Shown here: positions 35,001-48,063 of the stretch, piece after piece | Position numbering within the stretch: the stretch's first letter is position 1 | Layout: every line of letters begins with the position of its first letter | Assembly: GCF_022581195.2 (NCBI RefSeq) | Contig: NC_061482.1 | Coordinates: 2,666,001 to 2,730,000 of the forward strand | Length of the DNA stretch: 64,000 nucleotides | Reading direction: 5' to 3' | Source of the DNA: Helicoverpa zea | Lineage: Eukaryota; Arthropoda; Insecta; Lepidoptera; Noctuidae | Position numbers and translations under genes: made by a program | The notes under the pieces: generated by a model | Databases searched by the model: none | What the model was told of the DNA's origin: nothing | The model's input: the letters and a program-made list of their open reading frames with translations, nothing else

Positions 35001-38000
35001 TCCCGAGCCTTTTCCCAAGTATGTTGGGATCGGCTTCCAATCTAACCGAATTCGGCTGGGTACCAGTGTTGTACAACGAGCAACTGCCTATTTGATCTCC
35101 TCAACCCACTTACCCGGCCAACCAAAGTGTGAATTCATAGTATAAATTATATTTATTGTGACTGAACTACATGTATACTACAAAAAGGGAAGTCGGTGTT
35201 GTCTCCGTATGATCGTAGCGTTACAAGATGAAATAGTTGATAAAAGTAGCGTAAGTTAACGGTTTTAATCTATGACCTAAAATTGAACTTGTCATACTGA
35301 ATGTACAACATCACTGATAAAAACAACATTTAATTTTGTAACATGAGATTTTACATTTCTGCAAGAAGTAGTCAAAATAGTATCCTTTGATATGGTAATA
35401 ATTGATTATTCATAGACAAGGTATCGAGTAGGCTCGTTCTAGGTCGCTCGTGGATATTCTATGCGAAATAAGTCTCGACCGAATGATCGATATATCGGAT
35501 AATCGAGTTTCAACTTGACATTGACTATGGAAGGACAGTAAGTTATGTAACCTTGCGAATAAACAGGGTCATTATCTATCTAGGTCCATTCTAAACCTCT
35601 ATTTTCGAAAGTTCGCTTGCCATCATCGAAGAAAACGAATATGTCTCTATGGCCTTAGTTAGACCGATGGCTATTGGCATGCCCAAGAAAAAAAGGTATA
35701 AGAATATATAATTTTTTAATTCACGTGCTGAGAAAATTGTGTGATCAGCATTATTTTCTCTCAGTGCATATGTATTTTGAGAAAGTTTTGTGTCAGAAGC
35801 AGGAAATAGCAGGGCTCATCATTGAATGGAAATTAATTCATTAATACACACTAAATACGTAAATAGGTGAAGATATGAAGGTATGTTTACATAATAGTAA
35901 TTATAGAGCGATGACCCCGTGTGTAATCAAGAAACTAATCAACGCAGTTATATGAAGGTCATTAGAGCATAGGAAAAGATCGACCTGATACAAAAACTAT
36001 TCAGTGAAGGTGACCTTCAAGTCACGTGATTCGTACTTCCAAACACGGTAGAGATCAAGTTCCATGCGCCCTATTTATTTATTGAAATCATTAACACGGA
36101 TTTAAAAACCAACATTTAACAAGCACGTTCTTCAAGAACACGTTAGACAATGATTTAAGTACGTACCTACCTACTATATAAAATATAGAATGTGTCATTT
36201 TCAGGATAATGTTGATTAGGATTCCGACTCGCAAAGAGATAAGAGTCTATCGAATAAACTCAATGTAAGTAGGTAAACCAGATCTACCTAGATATTTTAG
36301 ACTCCTTGGGAGAACAAAACACGACTAGGAACTCACCATAACAGAAGTGGCATTATTAGCCAAAGGCGCATACACCACGTAAGTATGGCCGGTGATCCAG
36401 CCAACATCCGCGGTGCACCAGTAGATGTCCTTCTCGCGATGGTCGAACACGTAACGGAAGGTTGCGGCTGCATACAACATGTAGCCTGCCGTTGAGTGCA
36501 CCACCCCTTTGGGCTTGCCCGTGGAACCGCTAATACAACACATCATATACTTTAGCATGGTACATCAAGCTATTGCCGTTCACTGCATCATTCCAATAAC
36601 ATACAATAGAACTACATCAATTCTTGGTAAGCGTAACGAACCTGGTGTATAGCATAAACAGCGGTTCCTCCGGCGTCATCCACTCAGGAGGACAGATCGT
36701 CGACTGCCCTTCCAAGATCTCATGCCACCAAACGTCCACGTCAGAGTTCCATTTATACTGGAAACATACGTTAACATATAAGATTTATCTACAAGTAATA
36801 TTCAATGAGGTCAATGATAGAGTACTTACGAGCTGTCTGACGTCATCTGGGAGTTTCCCGCAAGGGGTCACTCTATCCAGATGGGGTACTACGATGCACA
36901 TTTCCACAGCATGATCATATTTGGCCTTGGCCTTTTGCAGTGCCTCATCGCATGTATTTTTAAGTACAAGCAACTTTTCTCCACGCCAGCCGCCGTCCGC
37001 TGTCACCAGAGCCTTAGCTTTGCAGTCGGACATCCGTTCTGCCAGCGCATCCGAGGAAAATCCCGCAAACTGAAAAAAGCTCGTAGTCTCAGATGTATGA
37101 TAATAGATGGTAATAAAGAACGTGGGCATAATGGCTACTATCGAGTTCAATAACTAAAGAGAAAAGCAATAGACATCTATTATGGCAAACACGAAGATAT
37201 GATTTTGAAACTTACCACCACGGAATGGACAGCGCCAATTCGGGCACACGCGAGCATACAGACAATTGTCTCCAATATCATAGGCATGTAGATAGAGACC
37301 CGGTCTCCCCTGCCTATGCCTCGCTCGCGCAAACCATTCGCGAACTGGCACACGAGGTCCATCAACTTCATGTAGGTGATGCGGCTGTAATCTTCTGGGT
37401 GATTGCCCTCCCTAACAAACAAATGAAAACGATATTGAACTCGAGGAAAGTATCCTTCATGAAGACCAGGGTATAGAGGTTCCAATTCCAACAGTATGTA
37501 CCAAAAGGCTTCTCAACTTCTAGAACCTTGGATGTAATCGGCAAAGTGGAGAAAGTGAATGTTGGTGATTGTGTGAAGTTTGAACTTTGGACAATATATT
37601 GTAGAAACTAATTGGATACGCTCTGTTTCAGATGAAGGAATTAAGAAAACATAACGCTAAAGTATAATACAGATATACGATATTACAAAATAATGGCTAC
37701 AGTACTATATAATATGAACACTAGAATATGCAGCCATATCGGCTGTTAGGCATGATTCCATTAAGCACCCCTCGGCTTAATTAAAATAGGGGAGGTACCC
37801 TCCAATCGCGAATTTCATTTTGCTAATAACTTTCATTTTGATCGGAGGCTCACATGTGGCAAATATTTGTTAATCCAGGGGGCGGGCTTTAGGTAGTCTG
37901 TGTAGGCCCCCAGCCCAAAGCTGGCTAAAAGGGGAGATGATGGAAGGCAAACAAGGGATTATAGAATTGATATTTTAGAGTGCTTGGTTTGTTTACACTA

Positions 38001-41000
38001 AATGCTAGACAGTCTGGTATTTTATACATACATACAAATCATCCCATCCCATCATTAAATTATTTGTGATACTGGCATTATGATAATAGACATAGTTGTA
38101 TTTAGGATTTTTATTTGCCACTCTCCTTACAAAATGTGCTGTATAACATTCAAAAGGATAAATGGTGATCTGTAACACAGGGGTAACCTTAAACAGACAC
38201 CATTCTCTTACAAAAGCAACCTGTATTGTAATGTACTTAACACTGTAATTGAAGAGAAAATAAAGATTTTTATTTATTATTTATTTATTTTATTATCCCA
38301 GCTGCCATGTTTTACATAAAGTTAACATCCGTCTCTATATTTGTATTTGAAGAGCATGTGATAATCCGTATGAGCGACACAATCTCGATAACAAAGGTAT
38401 TTATATACGTAAACTTGTAGAAAGTGTCAAATGATCACACTGATTACATGAACGTTGAGAGATTTAACGCCTGTCACTGTTTACTTGCCTACCTATATTT
38501 TATTGAAACGTGACGTATAAGAGCTCCTGCATACTGCAAACAGAACTGTAGCCTATAGTTGGCCTGATCATAGTTTATGATTCCATACTGATTTTTGAGC
38601 CCGGTCGACTGCAAGTTTGCAGTGCTCTTGAGTCGAGGTTAACACACAGTAGTTAGCGCACCTCCACCTAGTTCAAGACTAGTATCACCTCGTGTCAGCA
38701 TGAATGGAAAGCAAGGCATAGCTTGTTGCTATATACAATCTTATTGTTCAGTGTTCACTCGATTACATCATACATCTAGGCATTACTTATTAAGATAAGG
38801 GGATCTGGGATATGATATGACTAAACCAGATAGATTGCGCTCAATATAGTTTAGACTAATGTCCTGTCTCTATTTCTCAAACTGGGTTTTTTTAAAGTAA
38901 TTATTGAGATGAAAATCATCAAGTTCTGCATAATTTGATCCAGGTCTTTACCGCAATGACGTATCTATTGTATAATTATTCTTAAACCCTTCATCTTTGG
39001 TTAAGGAAACATTAACAGTACTTTAGCTCTTTTAGAGCACTTAGTCTAGAAGTCTTTACCTGCAATATTCATCGTTATGGTTTATGAACAAGAGCCTATT
39101 GTCAAGTATTGAATAAACGAAGGTATAATATATAATCATGTTATAATCTTTTGTCCTCTCAAGTTCAATAGGAAGGAGAAATATTTCTTTAACTTGATGC
39201 TCTATCGATGCTTACCAGAGAAATAATTTTGACGTTAGCTCTCTACAAGAAATGTAAAATGTCTATCTCTAGTAACCAAATTGAGAGATAGATAGAATGT
39301 TGGGATTGTTGGGAATAGTCCTAAATAAAAGACGAGGTATTTTTGCCGCAGGTACTTACGAGCTAGTTTTAATTTTCTCTGCTTCTCTGTTCTATTGTAA
39401 TGGTTATAGGCAGGAGTTTCGTCGAGATAATTTACCTTTTAATGCTTAACTTTGACTTGTATAAAATGTTTAGCCATTAATGTGATAAATCTTACCTCTC
39501 GGTAGTAAAGATACTTAGGTACTTATATTATTACATGTTTATAATAGTAAGGTAGGTATTGAGTTTCTCGGATCGGAACACATTAATGTATATTTGCTTT
39601 TATTCTCTAATGATAAGCACCGATACATCACAAAAATGCAAATTCCGGAGACGTTTTACTATGATATTTCCACGGTCCGGGGCATTAATATGATTTGAAT
39701 TATCAATATATACGTACCTTTTCATACTCATAAAGATAAATAGTGCAACCACTAACTTGCACGAGTGACATAATAAATGAAATAGAAGTACATATAAATG
39801 ATTTATGTTAGTAAATGGTCTGTGCCACTAATTTGGCGTGTAACCTTGACAATACCAAGTGACCGACCTTAAGGCCTACTAAGTACCATTACGTTTATTT
39901 GTTATTATGTACGCGCAAAACGTTCACTGAATGACGCCTTATGTACATTGTCTAAAGAAAATTACGGAAAATCATCCTGTAACTAGTTACCTACGACTTC
40001 CTACGTCATTAGGAAATTAAGATTTGGCGTAGTGTCTTACCGAAGTGACGCTGGATTTCTTGAATGTTGTAGAAAACTATATATTTTTATAAACAAATAG
40101 TTTCCCATAATCATACGGATAATATGGATCATCATCATCTGCCTAGCCTTTTCTCAACTATGTTGGGGTCGGCTTCTAGTCTAACCTGATGCAGTGTTTT
40201 TCAAAGAGCGACTACCTGATCCGACATGTCCATAATATGAATCAGATTATTTTAAAATGTAATCAGGAACTTTTGTATTTTTTCGGATCTATATAGGTAC
40301 AGTAGTAGTACTTAGTTGCCAATGAGCCTTTATTTTTGCGAAGTTCTTAAAAATCATGTTAAATATCGATAACTTCAATAAGTAGGCAAAATATAAAAAT
40401 TGCGGTTGTAAAAGCTTCCCGCTCTTGAGAAAAAACAAGCGGTAACCGCAAGATATGATCGCATCACGACTGCACGCAGGACAAACAAGCAAGATCATCA
40501 AGTTAGCTTGCAATATGTCCACTCGGCGTCGTCTGCGCAAGCCGAGATGCCTCTCTCTAGCTAGGTATTGCTCAGCAACATTTTGCTGGACATTGCTGTG
40601 GCAAGCGGTATGTGTGGTCGAGATAAAATGCCACTTTACTTTGCCTATTGTCTTGCGTAAGCGTAAAACTTGAGCTTACGTTCATCAAAAAGGAACTCAT
40701 GCGCAGCGCAAGCTTTCCTGGTAAGTACAGGTCATGTAGGTCCAGTACCTACCAGTATAAAACAGTTAAACAGATTTTTGCCAGGTGTTAAAAGTCTTAT
40801 ACAACAGGCGTCAAAAATCTGTAATATTTTCTCTTTAGTTTTTACGTGAAGCAACGCATCTCAGTGATGCACTTTACTTGCAGAGTAAGCTCACAGGGCA
40901 ATTTCATCAATCGCTAAAGCTGGATACATAACAGTTTAAATTCCAAACAATTGGAAACCATATTTGAGCGAGTTCGTTGTTGGTCCAAGCATTTTTTCTT

Positions 41001-44000
41001 ATTTTAATACGAACACAAAAAGTTAACTGTCTTACAATTCGCACATTGATTTCGTCGGTTCACTGACCCAGATGAATTCTGTGTTCAGAACTGTGGAGTA
41101 CTGAATGGAATGCCACTTATCCGTACGATTTGAGTTGAATAGACATCTTACACGGTGTGCTCTCGTTTTCTGACATACAATGTAACTATACAAGTAGATA
41201 ACGTTAACCACATATCACGAACCTATTAAGTAATTTCATGCGGTAATTAATTAATATCATCACAATTTTTTACACATTTTTTATCAAAGACGTGTGTGAT
41301 ATCGTCATTTCTTGACGGTTCGTCTGGTGAGTTTAGTCTGTTTTTTTTTTTTAAGATATGTCACGTTTTAGTTAAATATTATCAGAGCGAGTAGTTTTAT
41401 CTCGCTGTGTTTATCAATACTTAAGATTCTGAGTGTAGTTAGTGAGTAAGATAGTATATTGTGCTAATATGTCGTACAGCACTACAGATGCAAAGACGAG
41501 CTTATCATACTCATTGATAATTATTATTATTAAGTGTGTACATGTGAGGTCATGTTAGAATAAGGTTTGAAACTGTCGATGATAATGATACGGAAAATCT
41601 TACAGAGATTTAAGACGTTTGTTAATGTTTTACTAGCCGTTTTCCCGCGGCTCACCCGCGCCCCTTGGGAACTACTGCTCGTTCCGGAACAAAATAAAGC
41701 TTAACTAGGTTACTCGCAGATAATGTAGCTATTCTCTTTATAATATTTGTATACATTAAGGAAAAAGACGCAAATGGATTGTAGAATACATAAGGGTTTA
41801 CCGGGTCAAAGGCCTGGGCAGCTGATTGAAATGGTATGCTCAAGAACCAATCATACATTTAAGGAGACAGTGAAACGGAAATTATAAACAACGGCTAAAT
41901 AGAGAAGCAATAAAGTACAAGAATAGTGCAACGGGGATATTAGATTTTATGAGTCCCGAACTTTTAGATTCTCTGAAAAAGTGTCAGTCTAGAAATCCAG
42001 AATAAAACTACTTCTCGAGAAATTAGGTGCCGAAGAATCTAATTTTACTAAAGATAGCCTAAGATTAGCAAAGTCCATCAATTTGATGAATTGGTTGGTA
42101 CCTAATCAGAAGCCGGGAAGCCTGACAACATGCTCAACAAGAAGTCGAAGAAGTGAGATATCAGATAATCACTACAAGTAAAAAACTACATACCTACTCA
42201 GGTGCCTGCTCTTTATATTGGTTTAGTATAATGTTACTTTTTGATATAAAAAAATTAAGTCAAAAATTGCCCGAACCCCGAAGTTCCCGTCCCGAAGGAA
42301 CCCGATTTTTTTATATTACCAAATATAACTCATTATTATATACTAGCTTTCGCCCACGGCTTGACCCGCGTCCCGAGAAAACTGTTTCCCGTAGTCGGAT
42401 GGTAGCAAAACCTATACTGAGTCCTTCTCCCGGGTCTAAGCTACCGTCCCTCTATCATTCAGTTTAATCGGTCCAGCCGTTCACGCGTGATGGCGTGACC
42501 GAGGGATATATGGATGGATTAATTTCAATATATCCAGACTGTAGAGAGTAGATATAAAGTCAGCTTCGGATCCCTACGGGACGGTACTAACGCGATCAAA
42601 CATTGTTAATAGGATGTTACTCAAATTATAAAGTCTTTGATTACATTTTAAAATTATCTTTCCACTTATGATCCCGCATGATCCGATGTTCTCAAGTTAT
42701 CTATCAGTGATCTACCAGTGATAAATAAATAGATATAATCCACGTTGCTATAGAAATGATCTAATGTCTTCGCAATAATGGCTTACCTGTCATTATCAGA
42801 CATAGTTAAAGACTGATTGAAATACTTAACAGTCCTTATTATCAAGTACCTTAACAAAGGTGTTCTAGATGCAGTTATGACATAAAGAAATTGCATAATC
42901 GATATCAGTTTGTTTCGGCCTTTCTTCTCAATGTATTCAGTTAGATTTAATAGGACTTATTAGCTCATCTCGTTTAAAAAAACTTACCGATATTAGAGAC
43001 ATAGTAATAATCTGTATTACAGTGATACGGATGATTAATACTGCAAGTTATAGATGTCAGACGTCTAAAGTGTTATTTTAAACCTACTTGTAAAATTTAT
43101 ATAGGTAAACTGTCAGTAACTTTATGTGAGTAGAACACAAAAAGACGGTGCAAAGACGTCATTCCTAGCCTATACAAATATCTTTAGGTGGGAAAATAAA
43201 ATCACGTCGAGTTTTACCCGACTGTGGTGGACGCTATAGTGAACTTTAGAAGTAATTTTCCTCATTTCGATGTTTTGAAGTTTGTACTACTTTTTATTTC
43301 AATTCAAAATTTGTTTCATTACAAAGGGTTACATAATTGAGATTGAATGCTGCAGACAGACCCGCTCGACAAAACGTAAACGTATGGGGCATGCGTACTC
43401 TTAAGATGCAACTAGTCCTGTGGCTGGGCGAGCTATATCAGCTTTATTGATTTATAGCTCGTCTAGACACCTGAGCGGGAGGCTGGAACTGCGCCGGTCG
43501 AGGGTAGGACGCATCTTGTATCAGCCAATAGGTACACTAGTTGCAATGCGCGCGCCTCGACCCCCGGGGAATCAATTAACGCAAATGCAGCGCAGAGGTC
43601 AATGTGCAGAAACTAGGTACCTCTACTTGCTACGTTTTGCAAGATTTCAGCTCTGGAGAAAAGTTAGGCACGAAAGGGGCTGATTTACCAAACAATCTGA
43701 TAAGATTCATCTAAAGTATAAATATCTCTTTGACACCTTTGTATGGAAAATTATGTCAATATGTTGTATTTATTCCTAAGATAACAGTTATCAGATGGTT
43801 GAAAAGTTTGCCTGAACTAAATATAGAAATTACCGATTTCATTTTCCTGTTCAATCATTTTATGTGTGTCTTTCTCTTTTCATGATTGGTAGAGTAACAA
43901 AGCGACCAGTATTAACTATATCGTTTCTAAAGGAAACTGCTTAATCTTGACCTTATTGTTACAAGTATATTTCAATAATCTTTATTCGCGAAAGTTTAAA

Positions 44001-45139
44001 CATTTAAATATTCGAATTGAGGAACTCATCCTTTTAGGGAAGTCGGTTAAACATATTTAGTACCTATACAAAATCGGATATCTAGTAGAACAGACCATAG
44101 TCTTGATGAATTAATGTGACGTTTCATGGGTGCCTGCAAAGGCCTATGTGAAATAAAAAGATTTTGATTTTGATGACAGTAATTTAACGTAAAAACATAA
44201 AGAAAGCTCTAAGCCCGATCCTAGAACATTTTGGTAATATTGACATGACATGAATACGTATTTTCATACAGCACGATGACTAAAAGCCTGGTAAAAGAAA
44301 AAAAAAACAAATTCTTAGCAATCTCCAAATTATGTAACCGAAGCAATGGGGTCCCATACGTTAATATAGAACTTACCACGTTTTAATTAGGTACGTTCTT
44401 TTTATTAATGTAATTAGTTTGTAACGGACCTTCTAACTAACGATACTTCAGGAAAGTACCTAATTGGCGCTGAGTATATTTTATTATGTACCTAGTTCTC
44501 AAAAATATCTAAGTTTTATGATAATAATTATGTATTTACATAAAATGTATCATCATCCACAAAGGTTTAAGTAAATGATAATATATGTACAGAATGCTTT
44601 GTTTTCATTAAATTGCAAGAGTGATCTATGCCCAACGATAAGATTTCGCTATGCAATTAGCCTGAAGTAATATTACATAACACAATGATACATTTTGAGC
44701 ATTAGGAAGCGTTTCCCAGCGGTGTAATGTGTGGCCTGCCTAGCCTCGCGAAAATCAATAAGTTCGCGCGCCGTCTCAGTGCATTGCCGCTCAGCTGTCT
44801 ATTGATTTTGGTAGCAAACTGACAGAAAATAACTTACCAGTAGAATGCAATTTTATCGCCATGGCCGTTCCTCACGTTCCTGTCCAGCACGTTGAAGCAG
44901 ATGTTGGTCTTGGAGCCCTCCAGCCACTTGACGAATATGTTCCCCTTGTTTACATTGAAGTTGTACGAGACGATGTTACCGCGTTGGTACGGTGTTTGCC
45001 AATAGAATTCGTTAACTAGCTCCGACCAGAATGACTCGGGGTCTTCGAGGGATTCCTTGTGCATATTTTGGTATTGCTCGAAGGAAGGCAGCAGAGACTT
45101 CTCGACTACATGGTCGCTCGGCTCGTAAACGCGCGACAT
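32048..45139 (-). CDS. AcCoAS: Acetyl-CoA synthetase (AMP-forming), ACSS2/AcCoAS type
   Basis: The enzyme joins acetate, ATP and CoA into acetyl-CoA, AMP and pyrophosphate in cytosol and nucleus, feeding lipid synthesis and histone acetylation. Nine coding exons (44838-45139, 37216-37411, 36830-37069, 36642-36757, 36337-36529, 34322-34455, 33118-33307, 32701-32890, 32048-32484) splice in phase to 665 residues, near the insect norm. The N-terminal part has [15 protein letters not shown] and [11 protein letters not shown]. The ATP-binding core is [15 protein letters not shown] (about 283-297). [19 protein letters not shown] and [12 protein letters not shown] follow, and the catalytic lysine is in [11 protein letters not shown] (about residue 629), the site under acetylation control in homologs. 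No predicted mitochondrial presequence is seen, which favours the ACSS2 form. Intron 1 is 7.4 kb. The start codon lies in a predicted hairpin (45131-45156). Confidence 0.98.
34588..34871 (+). mobile_element. Complete tRNA-derived SINE
   Basis: The tRNA-like head has an A box (TGGCCTAGTGGGTAAAG) and a B box (GGGTTCGGTTCC). A body follows (CAAGTACCAATGCAACTTTT, GAGGAGGCCTGTGCCCAGCA) ending GTGGGACGATA. It lies in an AcCoAS intron. The anticodon-arm region is not a clean cloverleaf, so it is not a tRNA gene. Confidence 0.82.
34995..35125 (-). repeat. SINE 3'-half fragment
   Basis: CATCATCTCCCGAGCC, TTTCCCAAGTATGTTGGGAT, CGGCTTCCAATCTAACCGAA and AACCCACTTACCCGGCCAAC match, reversed, the copies at 46.9, 51.6 and 58.3 kb. 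Confidence 0.75.
37740..37935. repeat. Repeat fragment with GTAGGCCCCCAGCCCAAAG end
   Basis: It contains CATATCGGCTGTTAGGCATG, AGGGGAGGTACCCTCC and ends near GCTGGCTAAAAGGGGAGATG. The composition differs from the AT-rich intron around it. I take it as an old retroelement end; the family is not identified. Confidence 0.4.
40133..40240 (-). repeat. SINE 3'-half fragment
   Basis: CATCATCTGCCTAGCC, TTCTCAACTATGTTGGGGTC and GGCTTCTAGTCTAACCTGAT match the family in reverse orientation. Confidence 0.75.
42345..42540 (+). repeat. Short interspersed repeat (TACTAGC...CCCGCG...GGTCCAGCCGT family)
   Basis: TATACTAGCTTTCGCCCACG, GACCCGCGTCCCGAG, CCCGGGTCTAAG and TCGGTCCAGCCGTTCACGCG. Related copies are near 41.63, 55.49, 59.37, 61.33, 62.23 and 62.63 kb. 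Confidence 0.7.
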
Positions 45140-45156
45140 TTCGAAAAATGTCGCGC
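45131..45156 (-). promoter_or_regulatory. Hairpin covering the AcCoAS start codon
   Basis: GCGCGACATT and AATGTCGCGC are perfect 10-bp inverted arms around a 6-base loop. In the mRNA the 3' arm contains the AUG (45139-45137) and the next two codons, so the start would be paired. An effect on translation is inferred only. Confidence 0.55.
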
Positions 45157-45430
45157 TGCGGTGTCGCGCAAAGAGCTAACTGTCGGCCGGGGCGAGCGTG
45201 CGCGCGGGCTGAGATTACAAAGCCGACTGTCAGCGACGGGAGCGCGCTCGAGTGCGGTGCTTGGCAGCCGCACGCCCGGAACCGCGACCACGGTGACGCA
45301 CGCATGCACTGCGCGTGCGCGGAAAATGGGCGCCGCGCTCAAAAAGACTAAACCGACGCCTAAACTGCCCTTACGATTTTCTCTTAGGTTTCGTCGCGCT
45401 TATGAGCCATTCAAGCTGAAATAAATTAAG
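45140..45430 (-). promoter_or_regulatory. CpG-rich promoter or 5' UTR of AcCoAS
   Basis: A roughly 290-bp block much richer in GC and CpG than its surroundings lies directly upstream of the start codon, with GTCGGCCGGGGCGAGCG, GCGCGTGCGCGG and GGGCGCCGCGCTC. No TATA box is evident, as expected of a housekeeping promoter. ORFs across it on both strands come from the base composition. Confidence 0.6.
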
Positions 45431-46021
45431 GGAGTAAGTAGAAAAACAACACTAGCGAGAGAAGGTTAAGTACTCGTACTAGAGGTATTTTGAAAAGTTA
45501 ATTTGCTATAAGCACTTGTGGACGCAAATGCATTTTAGAGCCATTTTTTTAATTTCTCCTAATACCTAGGCGTATAGTCGTAATCCTGTTGCCGAAAAAA
45601 AATATTTTCATAGGACTAAGTATTTTGTTTTTTTTATTTAAGTAAAAAAGTTTTTACTAAGCATTTTATGTTAAGGAGAAGAAATAGGGAATAAAGGTAA
45701 AGTGTAGTGTCTTACCTCCTTTCAGCCGCAGTCGGTTGAAATTTTTACTTTTTCAGTAACTTCGTTCTTACGCAAGCAACTTCAATCTTGATGTTTCAAA
45801 TAATCGTTTCAGTATTCTATGGGGTTTCGGGATGGTTCCAGTCTTGCTTGAAATTCGTCGGGAGAAAGATATAAGTAGGTAACTGTTGTGATCCTTCATT
45901 TTTGATCTTTCAGGTAAGTTAGCTGGAGGAAATGAAATAAAAAGAAAATTAAAATATGAATTAATTGTTTGGTTCCCAGAGGTTCCACCCATATTTCAAA
46001 ATAAATGGTATAAAATGTGAG

Positions 46022-46202
46022 GGTGCGTCTACACTGTGCATGTAGCTGGAGCAAGTAACATGCGCAAGTGACAAGAGCAGGCGGGTGGGTATTTGGCTTT
46101 GGTACATGCGCGAGTCGCTGGCCCCGCATGTTTTTAGAATGCATGTAACCTACCTGCGCATGTGCCTCAACATGCGCAAGCGACTTGCACCGTGTAGATG
46201 AC
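46022..46202. repeat. MITE with GGTGC(A/G)TCTACAC ends, copy 1
   Basis: Ends GGGTGCGTCTACACTGTGCA and TGCACCGTGTAGATGAC are inverted, with internal GGAGCAAGTAACATGCGCAA against CATGCGCAAGCGACTTGCAC. A second copy is at 58961-59141. Confidence 0.82.
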
Positions 46203-46297
46203 AGTTAGGAAAAAATATGTAGGGTTAATTCCGCGCGACTAGGACGCAGGATATAGTACTAATTATTAAAAGCTGTTATTTTTAACTTCCGATGTAA

Positions 46298-46569
46298 GTC
46301 GACACCTCCTACGTGTACGTTTACATAAAACGACTTATTTTTATTTCCATTTATTTATTTTTAAAAATAAATAAATGGAAATAAAAATAAGTCGATATTT
46401 TTAAAAATAAATAAATGGAATTAAATATTATATTATATAAATATTATATAAATGTAAAATATATGTTTAAAAATAAATAAATGGAAATAAAAATAAGTCG
46501 TTTTATGTAAAATAAGCAAAATCGTCATTTTGTTGGTTAGGTACAAATATTATACGTAGGAGGTGTCGA
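46298..46569. repeat. AT-rich MITE with CGACACCTCCTACGT ends
   Basis: TCGACACCTCCTACGTGTA on the left mirrors TACGTAGGAGGTGTCGA on the right. The inside repeats AAAAATAAATAAATGGAAA and its complement, with TAAGTCG at each junction, giving alternative hairpins. Confidence 0.85.
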
Positions 46570-46881
46570 AGTATGTATGTAGGTATGTTGTGTGTTCGGG
46601 TGGAATTTTACAACTCAATTTTAAGGCACTTGCCCTCAACCGACTGAGCTGAAAGAAGACGGATCACGATCCATACAAAATTGCCCCACGTCCTATAACT
46701 ATAAAAAATATGGCATACTCTCTACACCTTCATACAAAAAAATGCTTTAAACATTGTTCAGGCGCTGTTATAAAAACATTGTTGCTACATACGCATATGC
46801 TGAAAGCAGTGCAAATCTTTCATCCGAGCCTCGATTTGTCACGCGGAATTATTGCTGCAATTTTTTTCCTAGCATAAAGGT

Positions 46882-46955
46882 TGATACTCAGCTGCATCCG
46901 GTTAGACTGGAAGTCGACCCCAACGTAGTTGGGAAAAGGTTCGGAGGATGATGAT
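46882..46955 (+). repeat. SINE 3'-half fragment
   Basis: GATACTCAGCTGCATCCGGT, TAGACTGGAAGTCGACCCCA and GTTGGGAAAAGGTTCGGAGG, followed by ATGATGA. Confidence 0.75.
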
Positions 46956-47931
46956 TTTATCCTAGCATTCTACATCACGGATTTCCACAAAACGCCTAAT
47001 CCCATAATTTAAAGACAATGGTGTAAAATATTTATTCAGTTATAAAAATACTTTTTAATTAAACTGTTATTATGAGTATTTACCGGTATTTTCAGCTTGT
47101 ACTTAAGCGATAAATGAAAATGAACCATTGTTTACTATTTTGATTGGATAAGAACTAATCATACCTGGGTAAACTACACTTGCATACACTTTATTGGGAC
47201 TTTTCAGAGAAAACTACTACCTTCTGGATGCGAGTAAAATTTTGGGAAACACCAAGGGACACTTCTTCTTCTTTTTACCGTTTATCCCGTCTTGTGACGG
47301 GGTCCGCTTTCCGTATCTTCTTCTTCCACTTCGCTCTATCCAGGACATCTTCCTCTTCGACTTCGCAGATTTTCATGTCCCTTTCACCTAGAGACTATAT
47401 TTCTTATAATATTCAAGTATCTACAAGCAGGTAGGTACATATCTGTTTTTGAGTTTTCGGACTAGAAACAAAAAAAACAAAATATTATACAAAATAAAAA
47501 TCCTTCAAATGTGTCAAAAAACTTAACAAGAAAATCCTTATCACACGAAATGAAAATGAAAAATAAGTTCAATATTTGATCCCAAGAACCCGTGATCACG
47601 TCATCACATTATCATCATTATAAGATAATAGTTATTTTTAACTATTGTCTAGAAACCTACTGCTATTTTTGGTTATCATGTTTCATGTTTACCGGCAACA
47701 AATCTTAAGTACCTATAAGCATTTGTATTTCACAATAATTTAACTGAATGACGTAGATTTCAATAAGTGATGCTATTTCTGGATGTAGGTACCTACGCTG
47801 GACCGTGACTTGGATATTTTTTTTATATCTGGCAGATTTGACGGACCATGGGATTCTTATCTATGTGCGTTAATGTTTACAACAAATAAGGCTACTAAGG
47901 CCTATCATATAATAATTATTTTAAACGATAA

Positions 47932-48063
47932 TTGGGTTGCCCGGGTAGCTGGGTGGAGGAGGCCAAATAAGGAGTCGCTCCTTGTAAAACACTGGTACTC
48001 AGCTGCACGGGTAAGGCTAGAAGCCGACCGCAACATAGTCGGGAAAAGGCTAGGCAGATGATT
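47932..48063 (+). repeat. SINE 3'-half fragment
   Basis: TTGGGTTGCCCGGGTAGCTG, GAGTCGCTCCTTGTAAAACA, TACTCAGCTGCACGGGTAAG and GTCGGGAAAAGGCTAGGCAG match the family. Confidence 0.75.

Larger units (their letters stand above)
37412..44837 (-). other. AcCoAS intron 1 (7.4 kb)
   Basis: No exon is supported here. It holds a repeat containing GGGGCGGGCTTTAGGTAGTC-like text with AGGCCCCCAGCCCAAAG (37740-37935), a SINE 3' fragment (40133-40240), two CCCGCG-type short repeats (41630-41720, 42345-42540) and a GC-richer island at 43360-43690 with a CCAAT box, an AGGTCA half-site and a GGCGAGCTATA/TATAGCTCGTC hairpin. That island could be an alternative promoter or enhancer, which I cannot show. Confidence 0.5.

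Noticed and set aside
43420..43683. 87-codon ORF in AcCoAS intron 1
   Set aside because: Composition-driven in the GC-rich island; starts in a hairpin and resembles no protein.
45012..45424. ORFs of 78 to 121 codons on both strands over the AcCoAS start
   Set aside because: They come from the CpG-rich composition; Arg/Ala-rich translations with no conserved motif.
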